Of a stretch of DNA of 37,653 bases, positions 7,902 through 15,744 are shown piece after piece. The position numbers and the translations under genes were made by a program. Source of the stretch: Eubacterium sp. (lineage in GTDB: Bacteria; Bacillota; Clostridia; Lachnospirales; Lachnospiraceae); assembly GCA_022796875.1 (NCBI GenBank), contig JAAWJJ010000036.1, positions 1 to 37,653 of the forward strand. The letters are read 5' to 3'. The stretch's first letter is position 1. Every line of letters starts with the position of its first letter. The notes beneath the pieces are model-generated. The model did not search any database and was not told the origin of the DNA. It worked only from the letters and a program-made list of their open reading frames with translations.

Positions 7902-7924
7902 GAAAGAAAAAGCGGTCTGACCAG
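7880..7924. promoter_or_regulatory. twin FadR-type operators
   Basis: Site 1 is CTGGTCTGACCAG (7880-7892), a perfect palindrome located between -35 and -10. Site 2, with the same GGTCTGACC core (7914-7922), lies just past the start point. Centres are 32 bp apart, about three helical turns, so two regulator dimers would sit on one face of the DNA. The TGGTCnGACCA form is the known recognition pattern of the FadR subfamily. The position predicts repression. Confidence 0.75.
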
Positions 7925-7980
7925 AGAAAAACAACCGGAAAGAAACTGGAAAAGAAAAAAAGACTGGAAAGGAAGAAAGG

Positions 7981-8769
7981 ATGAAAATTTTTGTATGCAT
8001 AAAACAAGTGCCGGGAACCAGCCAGGTGGAAATTGATGAAAGTACCGGCGTGCTGAAAAGAGATGGGACTGCGGCAAAAATCAATCCATACGATCTGTAT
8101 GCGATGGAAACGGCGCTCCGTTTGCGTGAACGGTGCGGAGGTACCGTTACAGCAGTCACGATGGGACCGCCGCAGGCGGAAAAAATGATGAAAGAAGCGT
8201 ATATGATGGGAGCAGATGAGGCGTATGTATTCACAGACCGGACGTTTGCAGGAGCGGATGTGCTGGCAACGGCGTATACGCTGGCACAGGGGATCGTATC
8301 CATTGGTGATTATGACATTATTATTTGCGGGAAACAGACGACAGACGGAGATACGGCGCAGGTAGGGCCTGCGATGGCCGAATATCTTCAGATCCCATGC
8401 GCAGCGTGGGTGAACGAGATCGGCAGCATAACAGAGAAAGAAATTGCGGTAGGGCAGGATTTTGTAAATGTCAGACAGAAAGCGAAGCTGAAATTGCCAT
8501 GCCTTATTACGGTAGAAAAAGAAATTTATACGCCAAGACTTCCTTCTTACCGGCTGAAAGCGGCTACATCAGAGAGGAAAGTACATATGGTTACGTTTGC
8601 GGATTTTAAAGATCAGGATAGAACGCATTACGGACTGAAAGGATCAGCCACTTCGGTAGAACGCATTTTCCCGCCGGCAAGCCACGACGGGCAGATGTTT
8701 TTGGATGGCAGCGCGGCAGAAACGGCAGAACAGCTGGCGGAAGTATTTGTGAAAGAAAAATATATTTAG
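7981..8769 (+). CDS. etfB: electron transfer flavoprotein beta subunit of lactate dehydrogenase complex
   Basis: A 262-residue ETF beta subunit (LctB type) beginning MKIFVCIKQVPGTSQVEIDE. The AMP/FAD-binding features CGKQTTDGDTAQVGPAMAEYL and the domain-swapped recognition loop near LPCLITVEKEIYTPRLPSYR are present. In bifurcating lactate dehydrogenase the beta-subunit FAD splits electrons so that lactate reduces NAD+ at the expense of reduced ferredoxin. AGGAAGAAAGG precedes the ATG. The gene's 3' end is triplicated in the following spacer. Confidence 0.92.
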   Translation: MKIFVCIKQVPGTSQVEIDESTGVLKRDGTAAKINPYDLYAMETALRLRERCGGTVTAVTMGPPQAEKMMKEAYMMGADEAYVFTDRTFAGADVLATAYTLAQGIVSIGDYDIIICGKQTTDGDTAQVGPAMAEYLQIPCAAWVNEIGSITEKEIAVGQDFVNVRQKAKLKLPCLITVEKEIYTPRLPSYRLKAATSERKVHMVTFADFKDQDRTHYGLKGSATSVERIFPPASHDGQMFLDGSAAETAEQLAEVFVKEKYI

Positions 8770-8848
8770 AGGCCGGCGGATATGTTTATGAAAGAAAAAA
8801 TATATAGGATCCGGCGGATATGTATGTGAAAGAAAATTTGTGTAGGAG
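8734..8848 (+). repeat. three tandem copies of the etfB 3' end
   Basis: Copy 1 (8734-8772) contains the last etfB codons and stop. Copies 2 (8773-8810) and 3 (8811-8848) repeat the same pattern, C(C/T)GGCGGAtaTgT..tGtGAAAGAAAA..., and run into the etfA ribosome binding site. The period is 38-39 bp. The copies differ by a few bases and are not in an open frame after the stop. Confidence 0.85.
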
Positions 8849-8857
8849 GGTAATATT

Positions 8858-10078
8858 TTGGCTGAGTTAAAGTTTGATTCAGAATCATGCGTGCTGTGCG
8901 GCCAATGCGTGGCGGAGTGTCCTTTTGGGGCGTTGGAAATTACAGACGGCAAATTGGAAATCAACGCTTCCTGTAAAATGTGCAGGATGTGCGTAAAAGC
9001 CTGTCCGGTACATTCTATTTCTATTGTGGAAGAAACAAAGGCAAAAGCAGTGAACAAGGCAGAATGGAACGGAATCCTGGTATTTGTGGAGCAGGAAGCG
9101 GACGGGATTCATCCGGTAGCTTATGAATTGATCGGAAAAGCAAAAGAGCTTGCCGCAAAGGTAACGGCTCCGGTATATGCCATATTGATCGGCGGGAGCG
9201 ACGCTGCCGCCCAAGCGGAAGTAGTTTTAAAACGGGGAGTGGACAAAGTATTCGTATATGCCCATGAAAAACTGAAAAATTTCAGGGGAGATGTGTACAC
9301 GAACGTAATGGCCGATTGTATTGGAACGGTGAAGCCGTCTGTAGTCCTGGTAGGGGCGACTTCCTTGGGGAGATCGCTGGCTCCAGCCTGTGCAACCAGA
9401 TTCCGGACAGGGTTAACCGCAGATTGTACCATGCTGGATATAAAAGAGAATACGGACCTCGTACAGATCCGTCCGGCTTTTGGCGGCAATATTATGGCGC
9501 AGATTATTACGACGGACACAAGGCCGCAGTTTGCGACCGTGCGCTATAAAGTGATGGATACCGCTCCGGTGGTGCAGCCACATGGAGAAATTGTGGCGTG
9601 CCAGGTAACGGAAGACATGCTGAAATCGGGCATTGAAGTATTGAGTACGCAGATTATGAAAAAAGAAAAGGGAATTGAGGAAGAAGAGGTTCTGGTAGTG
9701 GCGGGGCGCGGTATAAAAAAACAGGAAGATCTGGAAATGCTGAAAGAACTGGCGGAAGTATTCGGGACTCAGCTGGCGACGACGCGTCCGTTGGTAGAAA
9801 AGGGATGGAATGACGTAACAAAGCAGATCGGGCTGTCCGGCAGGACTGTGAAACCAAAGCTTATCATTACCTGCGGGGTATCCGGCGCCGTGCAGTTTGC
9901 GGCAGGGATGGACGGGTCTGAGTGCATTGTAGCGATTAATACAGATTCGGAAGCGCCGATATTTAAAATTGCAAATTATTGTATTACCAATGATTTATAT
10001 GAAGTCGTTCCGGAACTGACCCACGTGTTAAATGAAAGATGCCGGAAAGAAAGGGAGGGTACCGCAGATGGAAAATAA
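8858..10078 (+). CDS. etfA: electron transfer flavoprotein alpha subunit with N-terminal 2[4Fe-4S] ferredoxin domain
   Basis: A 406-residue LctC-type ETF alpha. The TTG start at 8858 is fixed by AGGAGGGT (8843-8850) and gives the expected MAELKFDSESC start. Residues 11-49 hold eight Cys in two ferredoxin motifs (C11-x2-C14-x2-C17-x3-C21 and C39-x2-C42-x2-C45-x3-C49). The ETF alpha domain follows, and the C-terminal FAD-binding signature SGAVQFAAGMDGSECIVAIN leads into NTDSEAPIFKIANY. The ferredoxin domain is typical of lactate dehydrogenase-linked ETFs and is thought to pass electrons between soluble ferredoxin and the ETF flavin. It overlaps the next gene by 11 bp. Confidence 0.93.
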   Translation: MAELKFDSESCVLCGQCVAECPFGALEITDGKLEINASCKMCRMCVKACPVHSISIVEETKAKAVNKAEWNGILVFVEQEADGIHPVAYELIGKAKELAAKVTAPVYAILIGGSDAAAQAEVVLKRGVDKVFVYAHEKLKNFRGDVYTNVMADCIGTVKPSVVLVGATSLGRSLAPACATRFRTGLTADCTMLDIKENTDLVQIRPAFGGNIMAQIITTDTRPQFATVRYKVMDTAPVVQPHGEIVACQVTEDMLKSGIEVLSTQIMKKEKGIEEEEVLVVAGRGIKKQEDLEMLKELAEVFGTQLATTRPLVEKGWNDVTKQIGLSGRTVKPKLIITCGVSGAVQFAAGMDGSECIVAINTDSEAPIFKIANYCITNDLYEVVPELTHVLNERCRKEREGTADGK

Positions 10079-11492
10079 AATGGAGTATAAAAAAGTGGAC
10101 CTGCAGGATGCCGAACAGATCCGGAAACTGACTTCTCCGGGGCGTGTGTTCTGGGGAGATGAAATCGAATATGATTACCATCATGATGAAATGCCGGATC
10201 TTGGCGTTGCCGCGCCGGAACTGGTAGTACAGGTACTGACGACGGAAGAAACGTCCGCCGTGATGCGTTATGCCTTTGAGCATAATATTCCGGTAACGCC
10301 GCGTGGGGCAGGTACGGGGCTTTCCGGCGGCGCAGTGGCAATTTACGGAGGGATTATTCTTTGTACGGAAAAAATGAACCAGATTTTAGAATGGGATCTG
10401 GATACGATGAGTGTTGTCGCGGAACCTGGAGTACTTGTGATGCAGCTGGCGAACGAAGCGTTGGAACAGGGAGTTTTTTACCCGCCGGAGCCGGGAGAAA
10501 AGACAGCCACGATCGGCGGCAATGTGATGACGAATGCCGGCGGCATGAAAGCCGTTGGTTACGGCGTGACGAGAAATTATGTAATTTCTATGGAATGTGT
10601 GCTGCCAAATGGCGATATCATGCAGTTTGGCAGCAATGTGGCAAAAAATACGTCGGGTTATGATATCAAAGATCTGATTATTGGTTCGGAAGGCACGTTG
10701 TGTATCGTGACAAAACTTCGGATGCGTGTGATTCCGCAGCCAAAAGTGTCGTGGACGCTTTTAGTGCCTTATCCGAACCTGGAAGCCTGCGTGGGGACCG
10801 TTCCGGATTTTATCAATTCTTCGCTGAACCCTACTGCGATTGAGTATATGCCAAAGAGCCTGCTGGACGATGCCGCGCAATATCTGAATAAGGTCATGCC
10901 GCATAAAACAGCCGAAGCTTATCTGATCCTGATGTTTGACGGCGTCAGCGAGGAAGATGTGGAGCGCAGATGCGATGAAGCGGCGGCCGTTTGCCTGAAA
11001 CATGGAGCGGAAGACGTATTTTTATGCAATACCGACGAGCGCAAAGAAGCGGTATGGTCGGTGCGGGGATCGGCTTTGGAGGCGCTGAAAGCGTCTACTA
11101 CGGATATGGACGAATGTGATATTGTAGTGCCGAGAAACAGGATCGCTGATTTTTCAGGATTTGCAGATACAAAAATGGAGCAGTATGACGTACGGATTTC
11201 CATACAGGGGCATGCGGGGGACGGCAATATGCATATCCAGCTCATGCGGGACGATATGGATCCGACGTTGTTTGAGAAGCGCTGTCCTGTCATCATGAAA
11301 GAATTTTATGCAAAAGCAAAAGAAATGGGAGGACAGGTATCCGGCGAACATGGTATCGGGCATGCAAGGGCAGAAGCGCTGGAAACGTTTATGGGGGAGA
11401 AAATGATTGCATTGTACCAGGGAATTAAAGCCGTATTTGATGAAAAACAGATTTTAAATCCCGGCAAGGTCATCCGCATAAAAGCAAAATAA
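10068..11492 (+). CDS. FAD-linked lactate dehydrogenase (GlcD/LctD family)
   Basis: A 474-residue FAD-binding oxidase of the PCMH/VAO fold. Seen in order: PRGAGTGLSGGAV (residues about 77-89), GGNVMTNAGGMKAVGYG, IIGSEGTLCIVTKL, then the C-terminal cap signatures GHAGDGNMHIQLM and SGEHGIGHAR. The start at 10068 lies inside the end of etfA, with AAGGGAGGG just upstream. With the two ETF genes it forms the LctBCD set of electron-confurcating lactate dehydrogenase. The lctE/lctF neighbours found in some acetogens (racemase, permease) are absent here, so lactate transport must be encoded elsewhere. Glycolate or another 2-hydroxyacid remains a possible substrate. Confidence 0.9.
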   Translation: MENKMEYKKVDLQDAEQIRKLTSPGRVFWGDEIEYDYHHDEMPDLGVAAPELVVQVLTTEETSAVMRYAFEHNIPVTPRGAGTGLSGGAVAIYGGIILCTEKMNQILEWDLDTMSVVAEPGVLVMQLANEALEQGVFYPPEPGEKTATIGGNVMTNAGGMKAVGYGVTRNYVISMECVLPNGDIMQFGSNVAKNTSGYDIKDLIIGSEGTLCIVTKLRMRVIPQPKVSWTLLVPYPNLEACVGTVPDFINSSLNPTAIEYMPKSLLDDAAQYLNKVMPHKTAEAYLILMFDGVSEEDVERRCDEAAAVCLKHGAEDVFLCNTDERKEAVWSVRGSALEALKASTTDMDECDIVVPRNRIADFSGFADTKMEQYDVRISIQGHAGDGNMHIQLMRDDMDPTLFEKRCPVIMKEFYAKAKEMGGQVSGEHGIGHARAEALETFMGEKMIALYQGIKAVFDEKQILNPGKVIRIKAK

Positions 11493-11530
11493 ATAGAAGC
11501 TGTGCGTAAGAAAAAACAGTACCGGTAATC

Positions 11531-11570
11531 GCATAAAGCCAGGGCAGAAGTCCGGCTTTATGCAATTTTT
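11531..11570 (+). terminator. intrinsic terminator after the lactate operon
   Basis: GCATAAAGCC (11531-11540) pairs perfectly with GGCTTTATGC (11554-11563), followed by AATTTTTAC. It lies five bases before the stop of the convergent radical SAM gene and may serve both strands. Confidence 0.75.
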
Positions 11571-11574
11571 ACTT

Positions 11575-12177
11575 TTACGATTCCCATGGCCGTATCCGGT
11601 ATTTTGCCCCGATTTCATCGCAGATTTTCTGGCATTGCGCTTCTTCCTCTTTGGTCAGCGTTGTGTCTACCGTAGTTAATACGACGTTTGGGACATATTG
11701 CGTACATTCCCGGGCAAAGGTAAGCATCGCGTCATAGGAAATATCACCGAATTTGCTCTGCACCAATTCCTGGTACCGTTCGGCATTTGGCGTATTCAGG
11801 CTGATGGACACCGTATCAATCAGTCCTTTCAAATCCGGTGCGATCGGGCGGCCGTGGATCAGATTGCCCAGTCCGTTGGTGTTAATGCGCGTAGGCTTGC
11901 TCCAGACAGCTTTGACATATTTGGCAACTTCCAGTAAAACATCAAGCGCTTCTGTCGGTTCCCCGAACCCGCAGAAGACGACTTCCCTGTAATCATCCAT
12001 ATTAAAACCGGCAAAAGCGGCAATAATTTCGTCTGCCGTTGGTTCATGCTCTAACCATAAGCTGTCAGATTCGCCGATCCGGTCCATCGTCTGGCGCAGG
12101 CAGAACGTGCAGGCGCACGGACATTTGTTTGTCAGGTTCACGTATAAGTTGTTGTGTACTTTATATAATAATTCCAT
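11575..12177 (-). CDS. TatD-linked radical SAM protein
   Basis: A 200-residue radical SAM protein. The cluster motif is C-x3-C-x2-C within NKCPCACTFCLR (residues about 17-28). VVFCGFGEPT is the SAM-binding GGEPT-like strand and TRINTNGLG the next conserved strand. Length and sequence resemble the short family often found beside or fused to TatD nucleases; no TatD gene is adjacent here. The substrate is unknown. It lies 86 bp downstream of the pyridoxamine kinase gene and may be cotranscribed with it. Confidence 0.75.
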   Translation of the reverse strand: MELLYKVHNNLYVNLTNKCPCACTFCLRQTMDRIGESDSLWLEHEPTADEIIAAFAGFNMDDYREVVFCGFGEPTEALDVLLEVAKYVKAVWSKPTRINTNGLGNLIHGRPIAPDLKGLIDTVSISLNTPNAERYQELVQSKFGDISYDAMLTFARECTQYVPNVVLTTVDTTLTKEEEAQCQKICDEIGAKYRIRPWES

Positions 12178-12263
12178 TTTTTCTCTTTCTTTCTTAATTT
12201 TTGTTTTTATTTTAACTTCCCCGGGACTTTTTCCAATCTATTTTGGTTTTGTTTAACTATCTT

Positions 12264-13097
12264 TTATTTTAGATTTCCCAGAAATTCTTCAAAACAGACG
12301 CCGTCTGTAAGAGGAATATCAAGTTCAATCGAGCGGTTGATGCATTTTTTGATAAACCGGGAGGCTTTTCGCACAGATTCCTGAAACTCTACGCCGTTAA
12401 CCGCGTCCGAGGCCAGTATGGAGGCGAAAATATCTCCGGTCCCGGAACGGGAAGTACCGATTTTGTGCGTTTTTAACATCGAAGACGGTTTGCCTTTTTC
12501 GTAACAGAAATTCCCGATAAACGTGCGCTGCGGAATCCCGGTAATCACGATTTTCTGCGGGCCCTGGCAGATCAGTTGTTCCGCCATCTGTTCCAGTTCC
12601 AGCAGTTTCCATTTTTCTTTGTAAGGCGTATCGGTCAGGATACAGACTTCCGTCAGGTTCGGCGTCAGGATATCTGCAAAACGGACCAGTTTTTTCATTT
12701 CCAGGCACATTTCTTCGGTATAAGTGGAATACATTTTCCCGTAATCGCCCATGACCGGGTCGATCAAAACAGTGGTGCTGTTATTTTTAAATTGTTCCAG
12801 AAAAGCCGTCACAATATTAATCTGTGCTTTGGAACCTAAAAAGCCGGTACAGATCCCGTCGAAAGATAACCCGAGTTTTTCCCATTCTTCCATATAGGGT
12901 TTCATTTTTGAAGTATAATCATCGAAAAAATAACTGTCGAATCCGGTATGGTTCGAAAAAACGGCGGTTGGAAGCGGGCAGCACTGCAGTTTCATCACTG
13001 AAATGATCGGAATAGCAACTGCCAGCGAACAACGCCCGAATCCGGAAAAGTCGTTGATCACCGCGATTTTTCTCTGATGATTGTGTCGTCCGTCCAT
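12264..13097 (-). CDS. pyridoxamine/pyridoxal kinase (PdxK/PdxY-like)
   Basis: A ribokinase-fold vitamin B6 kinase of 277 residues when started at the ATG at 13097, which has AAAGGA upstream and gives MDGRHNHQRKIAVINDFSGF. An in-frame start at 13157 would add 20 atypical residues. Motifs: INDFSGFGRCSLAVAIPIIS at the N-terminus, FSNHTGFDSYFFDDYT for substrate binding, DPVMGDYGKMYSTY, and SGTGDIFASIL with the catalytic Asp of the GTGD box. Phosphorylation of pyridoxal or pyridoxamine by ATP is inferred from the family. Confidence 0.85.
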   Translation of the reverse strand: MDGRHNHQRKIAVINDFSGFGRCSLAVAIPIISVMKLQCCPLPTAVFSNHTGFDSYFFDDYTSKMKPYMEEWEKLGLSFDGICTGFLGSKAQINIVTAFLEQFKNNSTTVLIDPVMGDYGKMYSTYTEEMCLEMKKLVRFADILTPNLTEVCILTDTPYKEKWKLLELEQMAEQLICQGPQKIVITGIPQRTFIGNFCYEKGKPSSMLKTHKIGTSRSGTGDIFASILASDAVNGVEFQESVRKASRFIKKCINRSIELDIPLTDGVCFEEFLGNLK

Positions 13098-13120
13098 GAT
13101 CCTGTATCCTTTCTGTAAAA

Positions 13121-13153
13121 CAATAGAATCCACGCTTCGCGAGTCTTCTATTG
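13121..13153 (-). promoter_or_regulatory. hairpin in the pyridoxamine kinase leader
   Basis: CAATAGAA (13121-13128) pairs with TTCTATTG (13146-13153), with an inner CGC-TTC-GCG helix. On the minus strand the stem is followed by GTTTTAC and then the kinase ribosome binding site, so it could be a weak attenuator. Confidence 0.35.
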
Positions 13154-13160
13154 TCATGAA

Positions 13161-13425
13161 TTAAAGTTTTTAAGTCAGGAAAGCATGATGTTTTGCTTCA
13201 TTATCGACCGGAACTTTCCCTGTAGCACTTTAAGAAAATACCACTCCTGAAAATGATTTTCAAGTATCAAAGTGAAAAAATAGCAAAAGGCCAGAAATAT
13301 AGATATCTTCGTAAAAAATGACAAATTGTAATCAGGAAGAAGAAAGTGTTTTGTAAATAATACTGTATATTTTTTGTCTTCAGGTCTTTATTATAATAAC
13401 TAAATAACTTAGGGCGGAGGAATAA
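13161..13425. other. AT-rich intergenic region before the accessory island
   Basis: No credible gene. A TATAAT (13392-13397) lies 29 bp before the permease ATG, but I cannot find a good -35 at 16-18 bp, so the promoter may need an activator. No riboswitch or tRNA was recognised. Confidence 0.4.
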
Positions 13426-14892
13426 ATGAGTATGAAATCAAAAAAAGGAATCGTCATCCATTCTGTGATCGGTGTTTTGATTATGCTGTTGTTTCGTTTT
13501 TTACCGGTAAACCTGACGTATATCACTCCTGTGGGAATGGGAGTTTTAGGGGTATTTATCGGTACCGTTTATTTATGGGTAGCGGTAGATTTGATCTGGC
13601 CGAGTTTGGTGTCAGTTTTCCTGTTGGTGGTTTTTGGATATTTCAGTATGCCGGAAATGTTAGCGTCACTGCTTGGAAATCCGGTCATTCTGTTAATGAT
13701 GTTTATTATGATCATGTCCAATGCCCTCAGTAAGTATGAAGTAACTCCTCATTTGGCGAGATGGTGCCTTTCGTTAAAAATTGTCCGGGGCAGGCCGTAC
13801 TTGTTTGCGTTTGTGATGGGAATCGTAATATATGTGATTGCGGCTTTTGTAGGCCCGATCGCACCGATTTTCCTGTTTTGGCCGATTTTATCGGAAGTTT
13901 ACAGGGATGTGGGATATACCAAAAAGGACAAATTTCCAAAAATACTTACGATATATGTAGTAATCTGTTCTCTTTTAGGGTTTCCGATCGCTCCGTATAT
14001 GGGAAATGCGTTGGTTCTGATTGAAAATTTTAAGGGACTGATTATAAGTTCAGGGGCAAATGTTGTTTTTGAATTAAATCATGCCCATTATATTGCGGCA
14101 GGCGTGATACTGGGACTGGCGATGATGCTTGCTATGCTGCTGCTCGTAAAACTTTTGCTTCGTCCGGATGTGGAACCGTTCCGGAATTTTGATTTTAAAA
14201 AATTTGACGAAAACCCATTGCCGCCGCTTACGTTATCGCAGAAAATTTTATCTGTCGGCTTTGTGGCAATGTTGCTGGCTATGTTAATTCCGTCCATAAT
14301 TCCTCATGTGCTTGGTATGGGGTATCTTGCAGGATTAACCAATGGAATTCCGCTGTTCACAGCGGCTGTATTGATGGCTATTCGGGTTAATAAAAAACCT
14401 GTCGTTAACATTTCGGAAATTTTATGTGATAATTTTGCATGGGGATCTATTTTTATGTCGGCGTCGGCTATGGTACTGGGAAGCGCGCTGACCAGTGAAA
14501 AAACAGGGATTACCGTGCTGTTATCCGATATGTTTGCTCCGATCTTAACCGGTATGGGTATGATACCGTTTCTGGTAATTTTTTTAATCATTATGTGCAT
14601 ATTGACGAATCTTTTGAATTCATTGGTGGTCGGAATGATCTTTGCGCCGATTGTACTGACTTACTGCAGCCTTTCCGGGGTTAATCCGGCGCCGATCGTT
14701 ACCCTGATGATCATGGTATGCCTTGGAACGGCGTGCGTAACCCCGGCGGCGTCTGTATTTTCGGCAATTTTACATTCGAATAAAGAGTGGACGGAAACCA
14801 GGGACAATTATATATATTCTGTATTTTTTGTGACGGTACAGATGGTGATATATCTTGTTTTGGGAATACCGCTGGCAATTACTTTGTCATAG
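13426..14892 (+). CDS. SLC13/DASS-like anion permease
   Basis: A 488-residue integral membrane protein with about 11-13 hydrophobic segments starting near residue 10. The conserved anion-permease pattern appears as VDLIWPSLVSVFLLVVFGYF and LLGNPVILLMMFIMIMSNAL in the first half. In the second half, WGSIFMSASAMVLGSAL and ACVTPAASVFSAILHSN echo the paired substrate-site motifs. The family moves di- or tricarboxylates and other organic anions with Na+ or H+. Its position at the head of the island suggests uptake of the anionic substrate or export of a product. GGCGGAGG precedes the ATG. Confidence 0.65.
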   Translation: MSMKSKKGIVIHSVIGVLIMLLFRFLPVNLTYITPVGMGVLGVFIGTVYLWVAVDLIWPSLVSVFLLVVFGYFSMPEMLASLLGNPVILLMMFIMIMSNALSKYEVTPHLARWCLSLKIVRGRPYLFAFVMGIVIYVIAAFVGPIAPIFLFWPILSEVYRDVGYTKKDKFPKILTIYVVICSLLGFPIAPYMGNALVLIENFKGLIISSGANVVFELNHAHYIAAGVILGLAMMLAMLLLVKLLLRPDVEPFRNFDFKKFDENPLPPLTLSQKILSVGFVAMLLAMLIPSIIPHVLGMGYLAGLTNGIPLFTAAVLMAIRVNKKPVVNISEILCDNFAWGSIFMSASAMVLGSALTSEKTGITVLLSDMFAPILTGMGMIPFLVIFLIIMCILTNLLNSLVVGMIFAPIVLTYCSLSGVNPAPIVTLMIMVCLGTACVTPAASVFSAILHSNKEWTETRDNYIYSVFFVTVQMVIYLVLGIPLAITLS

Positions 14893-14928
14893 ATTTAAAC
14901 AAACAGACAGATGAAAAGGAGAACGATT

Positions 14929-15705
14929 ATGAAGTACGTAGAAACGGATATTGCGGTAATGGGAAGCGGCCTGGCCGGTCTGGCCGCGGCCATTACTGCA
15001 GCAGAACAGGGGAAAAAAGTAGCGGTTTTTGAAAAGCGTTCTTTTCAGGGAGGGGCAGTTTCCAATACTCCGATGGCAACAACGGCAGTGCGGGACGACC
15101 CGGAATATCAGGATAAGGCGTTTCAGTCAATTTTTGATTACACGAAGTATAACGGAGATCCCGGCGTCATCCGTACGTGGGTAAACTATTCTTCTAAAAT
15201 CCCGGCGTTTCTGGAAAAATTGAAGATTGAGTATTTAAGCGTAGTAGAACTTCCGTTAGACAGGATCGGAAAAGAGCGGATGTTTGCAGGCGGATTCCCG
15301 CCGGCCTATAATATTGGGGATTATTACCGATTAAAGCCGAGAGGAAAGGGACATGGCGCGGCTTTGATTTGCCTGAACGGGGTAAAAAAATTAAAGGAAC
15401 TGGGAGGCGAAGTATATCTGAATACCCCGATTACTTCAATCCTAAAAGAAAACGGAAGAGTGGTGGGGGCAGTTGCATATTGCAATAACGGGAAAGAAGA
15501 AGTTCAGATCAGATGTAAAGCCCTTATCGTTTATTGTATACGCTGCGGGCTTTGCGAGGATTTGTATCCGGAGTTATTTTATCTGGATACAAAATTGGAC
15601 AAAGTATGTATAAAGTATGAGGAAATACCGGATCATATGAAAGATCAGGCCAAAAATGCTATTCGCGATTGCGCTGTTACCGCTATTTTCGCAGAAAAAC
15701 AATAG
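14929..15705 (+). CDS. truncated FAD_binding_2-type flavoprotein fused to a single-[4Fe-4S] ferredoxin
   Basis: A 258-residue protein. The ATG at 14929 is chosen for its AAAAGGAGAAC site. Residues 1-200 match the N-terminal half of fumarate-reductase-like flavoproteins: Rossmann GSGLAGLAAAITAAEQG, then EKRSFQGGAVSNTPMA and GHGAALICLNGVKKL. At residue 200, where the family usually continues with ATGG and a further 200-300 residues, the sequence switches to YCIRCGLCEDLYPELFYLD and ends with DCAVTAI, a ferredoxin. Its ligands would be C203, C206, C209 and C248; the usual CP position is Tyr213. The capping and catalytic parts of the flavoprotein are missing. It could be an electron carrier for the neighbouring reductases or a deletion remnant. 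Confidence 0.7.
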   Translation: MKYVETDIAVMGSGLAGLAAAITAAEQGKKVAVFEKRSFQGGAVSNTPMATTAVRDDPEYQDKAFQSIFDYTKYNGDPGVIRTWVNYSSKIPAFLEKLKIEYLSVVELPLDRIGKERMFAGGFPPAYNIGDYYRLKPRGKGHGAALICLNGVKKLKELGGEVYLNTPITSILKENGRVVGAVAYCNNGKEEVQIRCKALIVYCIRCGLCEDLYPELFYLDTKLDKVCIKYEEIPDHMKDQAKNAIRDCAVTAIFAEKQ

Positions 15706-15744
15706 GATACATTTTTTGTACTGAAGAAAAAGGAGAGTGCATAT

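Noticed and set aside
12178..12263. terminator or promoter between the pyridoxamine kinase and radical SAM genes
   Set aside because: The gap is T-rich on the plus strand but no stem or convincing -10/-35 pair was found.
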